NCBI RefSeq assembly: GCF_040869045.1
Contig: NC_090324.1
Location: 190,896,028-190,960,027 of the forward strand
Direction: 5' to 3'
DNA: 64,000 bases
DNA from: Eurosta solidaginis
Taxonomy: Eukaryota; Arthropoda; Insecta; Diptera; Tephritidae
The position numbers were made by a program, and so were the translations under genes. This document shows, in pieces, positions 43,092 through 54,400 of this stretch (its first letter is position 1; the number at the start of each line of letters is the position of its first letter). Below the pieces are notes generated by a model. The model was not told the DNA's origin. It saw only the letters and a program-made list of their open reading frames with translations, and made no database searches.

Positions 43092-45060
43092 ATGAACTTA
43101 AGTGCATATACTTGAATATTAACAGCATAGTATCAAACAAATGTGAACTGGAAGTGTTGGCTGAAGTACATACACCAAGTATCATATTATGTTCGGAAAC
43201 GTGTACAACGAAAGATGTTGTTAAAAATAAAGAAAGTTAAATATATGGAAAATAAAGTCGAAATGAATGAAAATAACGCCAGAGAAATGTGGAAACATCT
43301 TAAGCAAGCGGTTTGCTTAACGAGAGATAACGAAGGGATTAAAAAGGCGATAATAGATGGTATGATGGTAGAAAATGAAACTGAGCTGGCAAATGGTCTA
43401 AATAGGTTCTTTATAAATAGCGTAATAGAAATTAATAACATCATAGAACCTTGCCGTATAGCACTAAGTGATGTACAAGTCAATTCTAGATTAAAGTTTG
43501 CCAAAATAACAACAGATGAAGTTATTAATATTCTGAAAGAGTTCAAATATAAAATAGGCGGCAGAAAACTTATATCTGATGGAGTACTTAAAGATTGTAT
43601 ATCGTATACAGAATATTTCTACGCACAAATAATCAATAACAGCCTAGAAGAGGGTCTTGTACCAGAAAAGTGGAAAACGTCAACGGTGATACCAGTGGAA
43701 AAAGTTAAAAAGACAGTAAAACCTGAAGAACTTAGACCCATAAACACCCTGCCTAGTGATTGTAAAATACTTGAAGCTTATGTTAAGAACCAGTTAACGA
43801 AATACCTTGAAGATAATAATATACTAGCCCACCAGCAGTCAGGCTTTAGAAAGAAACATTCATGTGAGACAGCTCTTAATTTGGTGATACATGACTGGAA
43901 AGAAGAGTTAAATAAAAAAAAAGTGGTTGTTTCAGTCTTCCTAGACCTCAAACGAGCTTTTGAAACAGTGGATAGGGAGATCTTAATCAAAAAAATGGAA
44001 CGTATTGGTATAACTGGTATAGAACTTGACTGGTTTCGCAGCTATTTGAAGCAGAGGAGACAGAAAACGGTTATAAATACCGTGATGTCTGATGAATTGG
44101 AAGTACCCATAGGGTTACCACAAGGCTCAGTTTTGGCACCGATACTGTTCTTAATTTATATTAATTTATATTAATGATATAGTTAACGCTATTGAAGGTT
44201 GTGAAATCAAACTATTCGCTGATGATGCATTAATAATGATTAGTGAGAATAATATTAATTCTGCACTTTCTAAAATACAACATGAACTGAATAACCTGTA
44301 TAAATGGTTGTGCGGAAATAGACTGAAACTTAATATAAATAAAACGAAATTTATGATAATAACAAGGAGGAACGTTAATGAGGATATAATTGGTTTAAAA
44401 ATAAATTATGAAAGCATACAAAAAGTTGACAGTATAAAATATTTGGGAATTATAATTGATAACAAACTCAAGTTTGAAGAACATATAAACTACACAGTCC
44501 AGAAAGTTGCGAAAAAAATTGGGGTTATGCAGAGAACATCCAAATATATTCAAAAAAAGTACAAAATAATTATATATAAGTCCATTATAGAACCGCACTT
44601 TGTAAACTGCCCATCTATTCTATTCATTGTGTCAGACAAAGAAATAGATAAACTTCAAAAGATGCAAAACAGATGTATGAGATTTATTCTTAAAAAACCT
44701 AGAGATACTCGTACGGCTGATATGCTGAGAAGTTTGAACTGGTTAAGTGTAAAGCAAAAGATTTTTTTTCACGCTATGAAGTTTATATTTAATATTAAAA
44801 GTGAAAATGTACCTGAATATCTAAGTAAAAACGTATATTAGTTAAGCAAACACATAACATTAATACAAGGAATAAACACAATTTCAAACTGCCTTTATTC
44901 AGAACTGAAATAGATCAGCAAAATATTTTTTATAAAGGTCTAAAAAGTTTCAATGAACTGCCTATAGATATAAAAAGTTGTAATGAAATCGGGGCTTTTA
45001 AAGCAAAACTTTATGAATATTGTAAAACCTTAGCAATAAGATAGTAAATTGTAATATAAT
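43092..45060 (+). pseudogene. Non-LTR ORF2: endonuclease stub and reverse transcriptase
   Basis: About 43091-43240 encodes only the first 45 or so residues of the endonuclease (NELKCIYLNINSI, PSIILCSET) and then jumps to a pre-RT region, so most of the endonuclease is deleted. RT follows in 43143-44174 (LRPINTLPSDCKI, QQSGFRKKHSCETALN, VFLDLKRAFETVD, GLPQGSVLAPILF). An 11-bp duplication at about 44150-44172 (ATTTATATTAA twice) shifts the frame just before the catalytic motif. The other frame, 44180-44841, carries it (LFADDALIM) and the thumb and C-terminal region, with coding to about 45045. Without the endonuclease and with the shift it cannot transpose alone. Confidence 0.88.
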
Positions 45061-45640
45061 TTAATTTATGAATTAGGCTTTTTTGCCGTAATAAATAAAT
45101 GAAATGAAATGAAATGAAATGAAGTAAGTTGAAAAAAAGTGAATAATAATTCATATCAAATAATATTACGAATAGTACTCGATCTGTTCTGTGAATGAGG
45201 CTAGTTTGAACTATGTGTACACATGCGAATAAAATTATAGCAGCAAAAATTAAAAGTTGTTTCAGCTACTTCCTTTTTTGTTTTCACTATTTTTAAATAA
45301 AATTTAAATTAATTGTAGAACGAAAACTATGCAAACCGATTTCAAAAACATGTTCTAAATTTTGGGAAACATTTTAAGCATATGATTTTTTAGTCCATCT
45401 TATTTATATATATATTTATATAGTTATTTTTCTAAAGCAAAACTAGGTGAAAACCGCAAAAAGGCCTTGTGCCAATACTTACTTCCCTGGGTGTACATGT
45501 ATTCAAACTAGCATCCACTTGTAACACTGGTACTTTTTTCGTTCACTATTGTATCGTCTAATTCATGACTACTTCTATGTAGTAAGATACTTATGAGATC
45601 AGCCCATTGAAAACATACCCATTCTAACATCTGTTTATAA

Positions 45641-46624
45641 CTAAATAATAGTATAATTATATAACAAATAATATACAAAAACGCAAGTATACTCGTTTGT
45701 GTAAAAGGCTCTTTCATTTTCACAGTCAATTTGTTCAAATAGTACTGGAGTATAGGTTGGAGTATCATCGGGCGAAGGAGCTGGGGTGCAGACTTCTATA
45801 TTTTGGCCATAAGACGTTGCTGGATCAAACAGTTCCCGCCTGACAGATTGTGCCCTTTGTTCATTTAAAAGCTCCTCTAGCAGCATCATAGATCGAATTC
45901 TAAATGTGCGCAAATTCTCGAGAGAAAGACTTCTTACGTCGGGAAGTAAGCTCATTAGAAACATTTTTTTTTGGATCTTCCGAAGTTGTATTTCCCTTTT
46001 TTGTTTTAAGGTAATTTAGCACCGCCACATCGACTTCATCTCGGGCTGTTTTCTTTCTTTTCTTGGCACTAAATGTTGGTTCAAAATTGCTTTCTTTGGC
46101 TGGATGTGATTCTAGGTTGTTGCAGATCAAAGACCCTGTCTTCGTGGGGGCACAATCGCTGTAGTTGTCGTCAACAATTGATCCATTTGCAATTTCATCC
46201 AAATATTGTTCTTCCATTTCTGATATTATAATGTTGCTGGTATTTTCAGAATGATGCACTGGTTTTACATATGGAAGAACGAATTGCATGATCGTGCAAA
46301 TAGTAAGGCCTCTTCGCTTTAGTAGAAGATCCACTAGGAGATGGCTTGAGACTTCTTACAAAGCCATTTCGCAAGTTCTTCCACTTTTCTTTGCAATCAG
46401 GCACTGTAAGGAAGAGCGTAATAAATTTAGATCTATTTAGACATATTCTTTGTTTTTATTTATAAAAAGAAATCCAAAATCTACACACCTGACCAATTCA
46501 TTTCCACACCAATTGCTGCCCAGGCTCTTTCTGTAACATCTTTCCTCGAATATTCTGCTAAATTGTTTTTGTATAGGCAAGGATAATTCTCAACCAATTG
46601 AACGAATTTAGTCGCGTCGACCAT
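45641..46624 (-). pseudogene. Harbinger accessory protein with MADF and BESS domains
   Basis: Exon 1 runs from Met 46624 to 46489 (MVDATKFVQLVENYPCLY, RAWAAIGVEMNWS). An 85-bp intron (donor GTGTGT at 46488, acceptor TTCCTTACAG at 46404) leads to exon 2, which continues the MADF domain (CKEKWKNLRNGFVRSLK). Two frame changes follow, near 46280 and 45960. The blocks between are acidic (MEEQYLDEIANGS) then basic with a nuclear-localisation look (KKRKKTARDE). The last block has a BESS-like motif (MSLLPDVRSL, FRIRSMMLLEELL) and ends at 45641. PIF elements carry such a Myb/MADF partner that binds the ends with the transposase. It is transcribed towards the transposase gene. Exonic frameshifts make this copy unlikely to work, unless additional small introns remove them. 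Confidence 0.78.
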
Positions 46625-46886
46625 TTTATATTTTTTTATATGAAATAAATTCAATATATAATTATAGCAAAAGAAGCACAGCACACAAGTTTGCAAACGA
46701 AAAATTGTAAACAAACATCTTCTTCTTGCTCTTTTCTAGGCGTATTTACGCCTAGCGACCAACATTGCTGTACGCCCAGCTACACGAAAATTTCATGCTT
46801 TGTCGCTTTCATGCAGCTGACGCCTCGTATGCAGCTCTCCATTCAAATACATGTGTTCGGCATCAAAGCGTACAAATTTCGCTTGC

Positions 46887-46922
46887 AGCGTCTATGATGC
46901 GTAGCCTCGTGTGCACCTTGCC
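46887..46922. repeat. Harbinger right terminal inverted repeat
   Basis: Inverted partner of 34970-35005, ending GTGTGCACCTTGCC, followed by the TAA target duplication. Confidence 0.9.
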
Positions 46923-47050
46923 TAACTCTCCTAAGTTTGTTATTTCGTTACCAATCTCTATATTAAGTAATTCGATCTTTTTACGTCGCATATGTGCGTT
47001 TATATGCATTTTAGAAATTTGACTTTTATCATCATAAAAAATTGTGGTTC

Positions 47051-48540
47051 TTATACGCGGAACTTTTTTCGAATAATTAAATGAAAATTTGTCATAAACA
47101 ATGTAAGTTCTTTTTCGTCGTTTTTGTCAGTTTTCCTTCCAACGTTTGCTTTACCCTTCAAATAAACTATAGCAAAGTTACATTCTGCTGATTCTAGCAT
47201 AATTCTCAAAAGTTTTGAAGAGGGGTCTTTCATGTTAAATAGGTATACTAGGCGTCTATGGTCTGATTTTACAATGAAATGTGTGCCATATGCTCGAAAT
47301 TGCTTTATTGCGAAGTAAATAGCTAAAAGTTCCAATTCTATTATTGGTTTTTTCTGCTCTGCTTTATTAAATGCTTTAGAAGCGAAACAAATTGGTAAAT
47401 CACTGCCTTGCTGTTCTTGACTCAAAATAGCGCCACATCCAGTTGTTGAAGCATCGACGGTAATAATGAATTGTTTTGTAAAATCTGGATATTGTAGTAA
47501 TTTTGGTGAAAGTAATGCTGCTTTCAAAGATAAAAATGCCCTTTCGCGCTCAACATCCCAAACGAATGCAACTCTTTTTCTACTTAATCGATTTAGAGGC
47601 GCTGCCAGAGATGCAAAATTTGGTATAAACCGTCTGTAATAGTTTGCAAAAGTGACGAATCGTCGTACCGCGTCTTTATCAGTCGGTGTTGTATACTTTT
47701 TAAATGCGTTTATTTTGACGTCGTCTGGCAACAAACCTTTGGCTGAACATTTGTGACCTAAAAATGTAAGTTATGGTCGTAAAAAGTTGCATTTATTTGG
47801 GTTAAGTGTGAGATTGAAAGACCAACAAGTATTGAAAATTTTTGAAATATTTTTAATATGGTGTGCTTCACTACAACCTATGACGATAATATCGTCGACG
47901 TACAAAAATGCGACATTGGGTGTTACACCCGAAAAAGCGATTTTCATCATTCGTGAGAATGAATTTGGTGCTATATTTAATCCGAATGGAAGAACTTTCC
48001 ATCTAAATGCACCTCGGTCAGTGCTGAAAGAAGTAATGTCACGTGAGTCAGGATGCAAAGGGATTTGATGAAATCCCGAAACAAGATCTAATGTCGAAAA
48101 ATATTTTGCTCTACCAAGATTATCTAAAATATCGTCAACTCTAGATAGTGGAAATTTATCAGCAATTAGTTTCTTGTTTACTGCGCGAAAATCTACGCAA
48201 ATACGATAAGCTTTTTGACCCTTAGTATGCTTCTTTGGGACTAAGTCAAAGGACTATTGTAATTACAGTAACTAGGTTCAATCAAATCGTTATCTAACAG
48301 TTTATTTACTTGGCGGTTTATTTCTTCGCGCTGGGAGTATGGCAATCGGTAGTTTTTAACTTATACCGGTACGTTGTCTGTCAATCTTAATTTTTGCTCA
48401 TAGAAGATGTTTAAAGTCATTTTGTCCGTCTCAAGAGCGAAAATGTCGGCATAATCTATGCAAAGGTCAATTAATTTACTTTGATCATGTTGAGGTATTT
48501 GATTTTTTAAAATTGAAATTAGTTCGAAGTTCTAGATTGA
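47051..48540 (-). pseudogene. Ty3/gypsy RT and RNase H (mdg1/412-like)
   Basis: Reads from about 48540 (NFELISIL, YADIFALETD) through RT fingers (REEINRQVNKLL) to 48058-47771 (the palm with FRWKVLPFGLNIAPNSF and catalytic FLYVDDIIVIG) and 47734-47051 (NYYRRFIPNF, FIITVDASTTGCGAILSQ, ELELLAIYFAIKQF, then the RNase H SDHRRLVYLF). Stops interrupt it near 48365, 48245 and 47770. The YVDD box and RNase H acids are kept. It runs directly up to the Harbinger border and is completed by the integrase relic on the other side. Confidence 0.9.
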
Positions 48541-49339
48541 AATGTTCAAATTTCATTAATTTATGGTCTAATGAATTATAGGGCGGATACCGATTGCAGA
48601 AAAAAAAAAACTTAGAAACTCAGAATATTCAAAATTTATTTTATTGGCATACCCATGTAAAATAAGTGAAAGGCATTATGAGGAACACGTGTTCGGAAAG
48701 AAAAATCTCAAAGGATAAGAAAATTGGAATGAGAATTATATACTACAGGTTAAAACGCACTAAATTGAAACCCTCTACCATGGCAATTATAATTATATGC
48801 AAAAACCGAAATAATATTTAAAATATTTTATATATTGTAATTACGAAATTCTGGAAAGTACCGTTTGCAAAATCACCTGTAAAAAATGTGTGGGGTAACA
48901 TGCAGGAGGATGTCCACATGTAATTTTAAACATAGTGAATGCGTTGAAATGTGTATTGTATGTATGATAAATTTGCAGTATACACCTTTTTATAAAAATT
49001 TATGAAAATATTGAAAATTATTTACATACATATAAATACATAAACGTTGGTGTACCAGCGTTACAGATGGGGATTGGGTGGATGGAACACGATGATGTAA
49101 GCCATATAAAATAAACGTGGTTACCAATGGACGCTGGTACTAAGTACAACAGTAACGAATGATGATGTTGAAATTTCATTTAGTGATGGTTGCGATGCAG
49201 CCGGATAGATAAAATTGACATTTTTCATATATTTAAAATATATATCTTACCGGTGGCAGCATGGGTTTAAAAATAGAGAAATGGTGGCGTACGGCGCTAT
49301 TTTGTATCCACGAGGCATACCTCGACCTTACGGTCACCA
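48541..49339. other. 5' untranslated or eroded gag region of the mdg1/412-like element
   Basis: AT-rich, no gag or protease recognised. The stretch next to the LTR (49270-49338) is the leader after the primer binding site. Confidence 0.5.
49329..49339 (-). promoter_or_regulatory. Probable primer binding site
   Basis: On the minus strand TGGTGACCGTA follows directly after the LTR end. It resembles the tRNA-Arg primer site (TGGCGACCGTGA) of the 412/mdg1 group with one or two changes. Confidence 0.6.
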
Positions 49340-49826
49340 TGTAACAAATGTCGCAAATCGCTACGTTGTAAAAAGGAATTGTTTTTACCAAATATCCAAA
49401 ATGGGGAAACAATTATCCGGAAGGTTGAGGTTCTGACCGGGCTGGTTCAAATATCTGAAAAGTGGAAGTTCTTGATAATACTTAGTGGGTGCGTGCCGCC
49501 AGCAACACAATGAAAAACGTATGACTTTATAGTATGCCACATTAGAGCTTTATTTGTTCCAAATTGTTGCAATGCATGTAGCTTTTACTTTATTTTTAAG
49601 CTGATTTACAAACAGGGTTGATTTTACCCAAAAACTTAAACTTTTATAATTTCACAATTTATACCTGCCGCTCAAGTCAAAAGTAAAAGTAAGTCAATTA
49701 TTATAATAATGTGTGTATCTGCATTTTGCGTGCAGGGTCGCATTATTGCGATAGGCATGTTACAAGAATAAAACATCAGCTGATTGATTTTGATGTGGTG
49801 AGATTGAACTTAGGGTGTCGATTAGA
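49340..49826 (-). repeat. 5' LTR of the mdg1/412-like element
   Basis: 487 bp, aligned over its length with 32198-32684 and differing by scattered substitutions and one-base indels. Plus-strand start TGTAACAAATG; the outer end reads ATTAGA instead of ATTACA. Confidence 0.85.
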
Positions 49827-50256
49827 TGCGATTTCTTCTTTTCAGCGAAACGAAGTTGCGATATGTAGAAAAAATGTTATTTTATTAAAAAACGTATGTT
49901 AAATTAAATAAATCAAGTGCAAACGAAGGCGATTTAAGCAAATCGTGAAACGCCAACGAAATGATGCATTTAATTATTTGCGAAAGCTCATGACGAATAG
50001 AGGAAATCATAATTAAATTCGAAGATCCACCAACTGCATGTGCTTATATGAAGTGGTTGAAAATGTCTAGATGGTTTAAACGGAATATTAAATACAATTT
50101 CACCAAGTAGAATTGTGTTATTTCCCATCCCCTGACATGAATTTTCTGATTGGCGATGGGTTCTCCACGATGGGTTCTATCTGCACGTACCATTATGCTA
50201 AATGTTACGGGCAACCCTGTCGTATTTTTCTTGGTCAGCTGATAGCTGGTGTGGTG

Positions 50257-50259
<3 letters not shown>

Positions 50260-50325
<66 letters not shown>

Positions 50326-50328
50326 ATG
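50260..50328. repeat. (TA)n microsatellite
   Basis: About 27 uninterrupted TA units followed by TG-interrupted units. Confidence 0.97.
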
Positions 50329-50497
50329 CTTGTCATTGAAACTAGGTCACTAGGGCAGTAGCACACTAGGGCTGTAGAAAAAATATACTTTTTCTAATTC
50401 CGGGACTTATTCCTTTCCTGCCCCAGCCAAAAAAGGAGAACTCGAAAAAGACAGAGGACGCAAAAAAGAATAAACAAAACTTCTTTATATAATTGAA

Positions 50498-50890
50498 AAA
50501 TTTTGTTTTGTTTTTGGAATAGTAAGTAGAAAATTTTTCAGACAACCTGCCATATCTGCGCAGATAGATCCATTTCGAAGGGTGCTAAGCCTTCATCATC
50601 AGTACGCTTTAGGCATGCTACGCTAACCGTTTAGCTATACAGCGGTGGTTTATTTGACTGATATATTGCTACTTCTATTCCTTCTTACCAACTATATTTA
50701 TTCAGCAATTTATCAGTCAAATAAACCACCGCTGTATAGTTTATTGTTAGCGCCTAATGGTAGTGCCTAAAGCGTACTGATGATGAAGGTTTAGCACCCT
50801 TTGAAATGGATCTATCTGCGCAGCTATGGCAGGTTGCCTGAAACATTTTCTACTTACTATTCCAAAAACAAAATAAAAATTTTCAATTAT
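50498..50890. mobile_element. Foldback element or MITE with long inverted repeats
   Basis: Left arm about 50498-50666 and right arm about 50706-50890 are inverted complements over about 170 bp (for example CCACCGCTGTATAG against CTATACAGCGGTGG, and CAACCTGCCATA against TATGGCAGGTTG) with a loop of about 40 bp. The right arm lacks a short segment present in the left. Outer flanks show no clear target duplication. No coding sequence. Confidence 0.85.
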
Positions 50891-51454
50891 AGAAAAATTA
50901 AAAAAAACAATAGTCATTACAAAAAATTATTGTTCTGGCCTTGAACAATCTCCGAACCTTGAATACTTTATCAATAGGGCGATAAAACAAAAACAATTGT
51001 CAACATTTTTTTCTTAAAAAAGAAAACTGTATGAATTTTTTTTGTAGAGACGTTTTTTTTTGTTAGTTCCTATTTGCGTGTGATTGGTTGGGTTGGGACT
51101 GCACGAGGCGCCCATATGAGTAAAAAAAGAAACAGATCCAGTACAGATTTTGATGTTTGGCGGTTTTCGGCACTAATTTTGTGTATTTGGTTTTCAGTAC
51201 CGGCTTTTGTTCTCTTAGGATGACTGCGCTAATGAGACTGCCGTTGTCGTGCTGCAGGTTGCCATTCAGTTGTTTACTAGTAACAGGAATTTTCCAGGAC
51301 GTGTTAACGGAGGATTGTGACTAACCGATCACCACCGTATTGTCCTTATTGAAGCGTGTCTCTATTGAGTAAGACTTAAGTATAACCTCAAACACTAAAT
51401 TCTCCTACCTTTTTTCTAATTAGTGCTTGTTTTTGGTTTCAGCTTTTTTAGGAG

Positions 51455-54400
51455 ATGCAGCTCATACCAATTACGTTAGATTACGGGGATCAGGACCCGA
51501 TCACAGTGGTTTTGGACATCCGATATACAGAGCGGCGGAGGGGATCCTTTGAATGCTATGTGCCAGACGAACTTCTGCAGCAGGCGGTGGTGGAGGCGTT
51601 GCGGAGCATCGCTCCGAGAGTGCTACGGGCCCGGCAGACGCCCATCATTTTGCGGGTGCGCGGGAGGACCACCGCCTGGTATGCGCAATTTTTAATTAAA
51701 TTTTTTATTTATTTTTTATTTGCTTATTTATTTTTATACAGTCTTTTAGACCTAAATTATTTGTATATCTATGAGATCATTATCTAAAAGGTAGTGCTTT
51801 GCAGTAATTATGCAGTAGTTTCTTAAATTCATTGATATTTTGGCATTGTTTTATTTCAATTGGAAGATCGTTGTATTCTCTCAGTCCTTCGTAGTATATA
51901 TTTTTCTTGTCAAACTCCTTTCGTACTGCTGGCAGGCGAAAGTTGTTTCTGTTTCTTGTTTGGTAATCGTGAACCTCGTTGTTGTATATCAGTCGGTCGT
52001 TTAGATATTTCGGCTGATTTCCTATTTTAATGTTAGCCAATTTAGGCTTTCAAGCATTTCATGTATTGGTGCATCGTAACGTTTCTTAAGGATAAACCGC
52101 ATTGCTTTATTTTGCTTCACCTGGAGTTTTGAGATATTCGAGTCCGCTAATGTGAATAAAATTGTAGGGCAATATATGAAGTGAGGTTCTATAATGGATC
52201 TATATACCATTATTTTATAATATTTGCTCACATGTTTACAGGTTCGAATCATGAATCCGAATTTTTTTGATATTTTAGCTTCTGTATATTTGAGGTGCTC
52301 GTTAAACTTTAGTTTCTCATCAATTATTATTCCGAGGTATTTCATTTCATTTACTGTATGAATCGTACAATTTGCTATTTTCAGCGACGTATTTTCCTCT
52401 ACGGAAGATTTCCTCTTTAATATCATACATTTTGTTTTGTCAATATTTATTTTAAGCCTGTTTTGACACAACCACTTATATACTGCGTCTAAGTCCTCTT
52501 GCAGCTTGGACATAGCTTCTCTCTCCGATGCACAGCTTACAGTCAATAGTGCATCATCTGCAAAAAGCCTAATCTGGGGGGAAATTTTATTTCTAATTAT
52601 GGTTTTCTGCTTCCTTACAGTAAGGTAGATTTTAAACCACTCCAGGGTTTTATTACGTACTCCTATGTTATGTAGATTCCTCAGTAGTATTACCCTGTCA
52701 ATAGTCTCAAATGCCCTTTTTAGGTCTAGGAACACTGAGACTCTCACTAACTTGTTTGACATTCCTTCCTTCCATTCTGCTACAACCAGGTTTAGAGCAG
52801 TTTCACAGGAGTGTTTGGATCTGAAACCTGATTGTTCATTTATGATAATTTCATATTTGTTTAAATACTCGCGAAGCTGGTTTTTGACGACTTTTTCTAT
52901 TATTTTTTCATCGCTGGGCATCGTATCAATAGGTCGTATTTCTTCTGGGTTTTCTGTGCCTTTCAATTTTTCAAATGGTACAACCGTCGCAGTTTTCCAA
53001 CATGACGGAAAGATCCCGTCTCTAAAGCTTTCATTAATTATGGATGTATACATGAAACCCAGATACCCCATATCATCTTTACATACACATTCAGTTATCA
53101 GTTTTTTTCCTCCATATTTATTTTTCCAAGTAGCTGTTATGCGCTAATCTGTTCAACGTTTATAGGTTAAAGATTCATTAATTCTCTATTTATATCTTCC
53201 AGTGTATTTTCTGGTATAATTGCTTCTATAGTATTACATATTTCTTTTATGCTTCCAACGAAGTACTGGTTTAGACGACTTGCGATTTCTTGATCTTCTT
53301 CAATTGGTATGTTATTTATAATAATCCGTCTTATTTGAGATGTTTCGTTGTTTAAATTTATCGCGTCTTTAAGACATTTCCACATTTTCTTTTGATTATT
53401 ACAATTTGCCATAATTTTATTTTCAATATATTGCTTCTTTTTTATTTTGATCAGTTTTTTATATTCCCGTTTACTATAATTATAATTATCCCATTCGTTG
53501 GTTCTCTTGGCTATGTTGGAAAGCTCTTACATTAATTTGTTAAGCTCTGTAAGCTCGTGATCATACCATTTATTTATTATTTTTATTCGCACTCTTTTCT
53601 CGTACGTTAGCGATTCCATTACACCACATAAAATATTATTAATGGTTTGTGCTCTAAGTCCAATATCACAGCTGGTATGTTCCACGAAATTGGGATTTCT
53701 TAGGAGAGTTATTAGATTCTCCCTTGTATATCTATCCCAACACCGGCGATTTTCATATATTCTCATTTTATGTTTTTCTTTCACAGGCAGTTTGAAACAG
53801 ATCGTTTCATGGTCGGATATACGTTGTTTTTCTAGATCTTTTATTTCTATTTTATCATTGTTACTAAAAAGCAGGTATATTTTTGTTCTGGAAGCTTCAG
53901 TTATTCTTGTATGGAATTCAACTCACTGATTCATTGATGCTGTCGCGAATGTATGAGTTAGTTGGTTGGAATACGTTGACTGTGTATTTATGTTTATGTT
54001 AAAGTCACCAATTATGATGTTATTTTCACTTTCGCTGTAATATTCGTCAATTATCTCACCGATATATTGTATGAATTCAGCATCACTTGTATTAGGAGAG
54101 TGGTATACTAAACCAATTTGCCCTTTCATCGCTCCACCTAGTATTTTTATCACAATACACCATAGGTTATTGTTTATACTGTTATTATATACAATTTTAA
54201 ATTTAATCGATTTATGTATATATATTAAGACACCACCTGTATATCGGCTATGTGAATCACATCTAATATGATTAAAACTAATAATATTTAATTCAGACTC
54301 GTTTATATTCTCTGTTGTATGGGTCTCCGCACATAAAACAATACTAGGCTTTTCTTCTTCAACCATTCTTTCAACTTCGTTCTTGTTGGCTGTTATACAA

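Larger units (their letters stand above)
41464..45121 (+). mobile_element. PHD-finger non-LTR retrotransposon (Jockey/CR1-like), partly deleted
   Basis: 3.66 kb between AAGTAAGT at 41456-41463 and 45122-45129, the first copy lying in the tail of the RTE element. ORF1 (41660-42901), a stub of the endonuclease and an RT frame follow in order. The 3' end has an AGGCTT...GCCGTAATAAATAAA hairpin and a GAAAT repeat tail. Confidence 0.82.
34970..46922. mobile_element. PIF/Harbinger DNA transposon with nested insertions
   Basis: Begins GGCAAGGTGCACACGAGGCT at 34970 and ends with the inverted complement at 46922. Flanked by TAA at 34967-34969 and 46923-46925, the 3-bp duplication typical of PIF/Harbinger. 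It carries a transposase on the plus strand (35241-38633, two exons) and a MADF-BESS protein on the minus strand (45641-46624). Total 11,953 bp, swollen by a Jockey fragment in the transposase intron and by the RTE plus PHD-element stack at 38727-45126. The ends are shared with the MITE at 19275-19930. Confidence 0.95.
32198..49826 (-). mobile_element. mdg1/412-like Ty3/gypsy retrotransposon, split by a Harbinger element
   Basis: Two LTRs of 487 bp each (32198-32684 and 49340-49826) bracket RT-RNase H (47051-48540) and integrase (33690-34966) in the expected minus-strand order. Removing the Harbinger insertion and its duplicated TAA leaves about 5.7 kb. A primer-binding-like TGGTGACCGT follows the 5' LTR directly. 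No gag or protease is recognisable between 48540 and 49340, so the 5' part is deleted or eroded. The four bases outside the LTRs do not match (CACC versus TGCG). Confidence 0.88.
49827..51454. other. Intergenic sequence with microsatellite and foldback element
   Basis: No coding gene. Contains the TA repeat (50260-50328), the inverted repeat (50498-50890) and, near 51200-51454, a pyrimidine-rich stretch with splice-like sites (GTGCTGCAG|GTT, TTGGTTTCAG) that may be the 5' untranslated region of the zinc-finger gene. Confidence 0.5.

Noticed and set aside
43143..43240. Start of a genuine ORF2 at 43143
   Set aside because: The first residues are out-of-frame endonuclease sequence; the real coding block starts after the deletion near 43230.
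38711..45142. A single chimeric RTE plus PHD-element insertion flanked by one 16-bp duplication
   Set aside because: A second, shorter duplication (AAGTAAGT) brackets only the PHD element, so two successive insertions explain the structure better.
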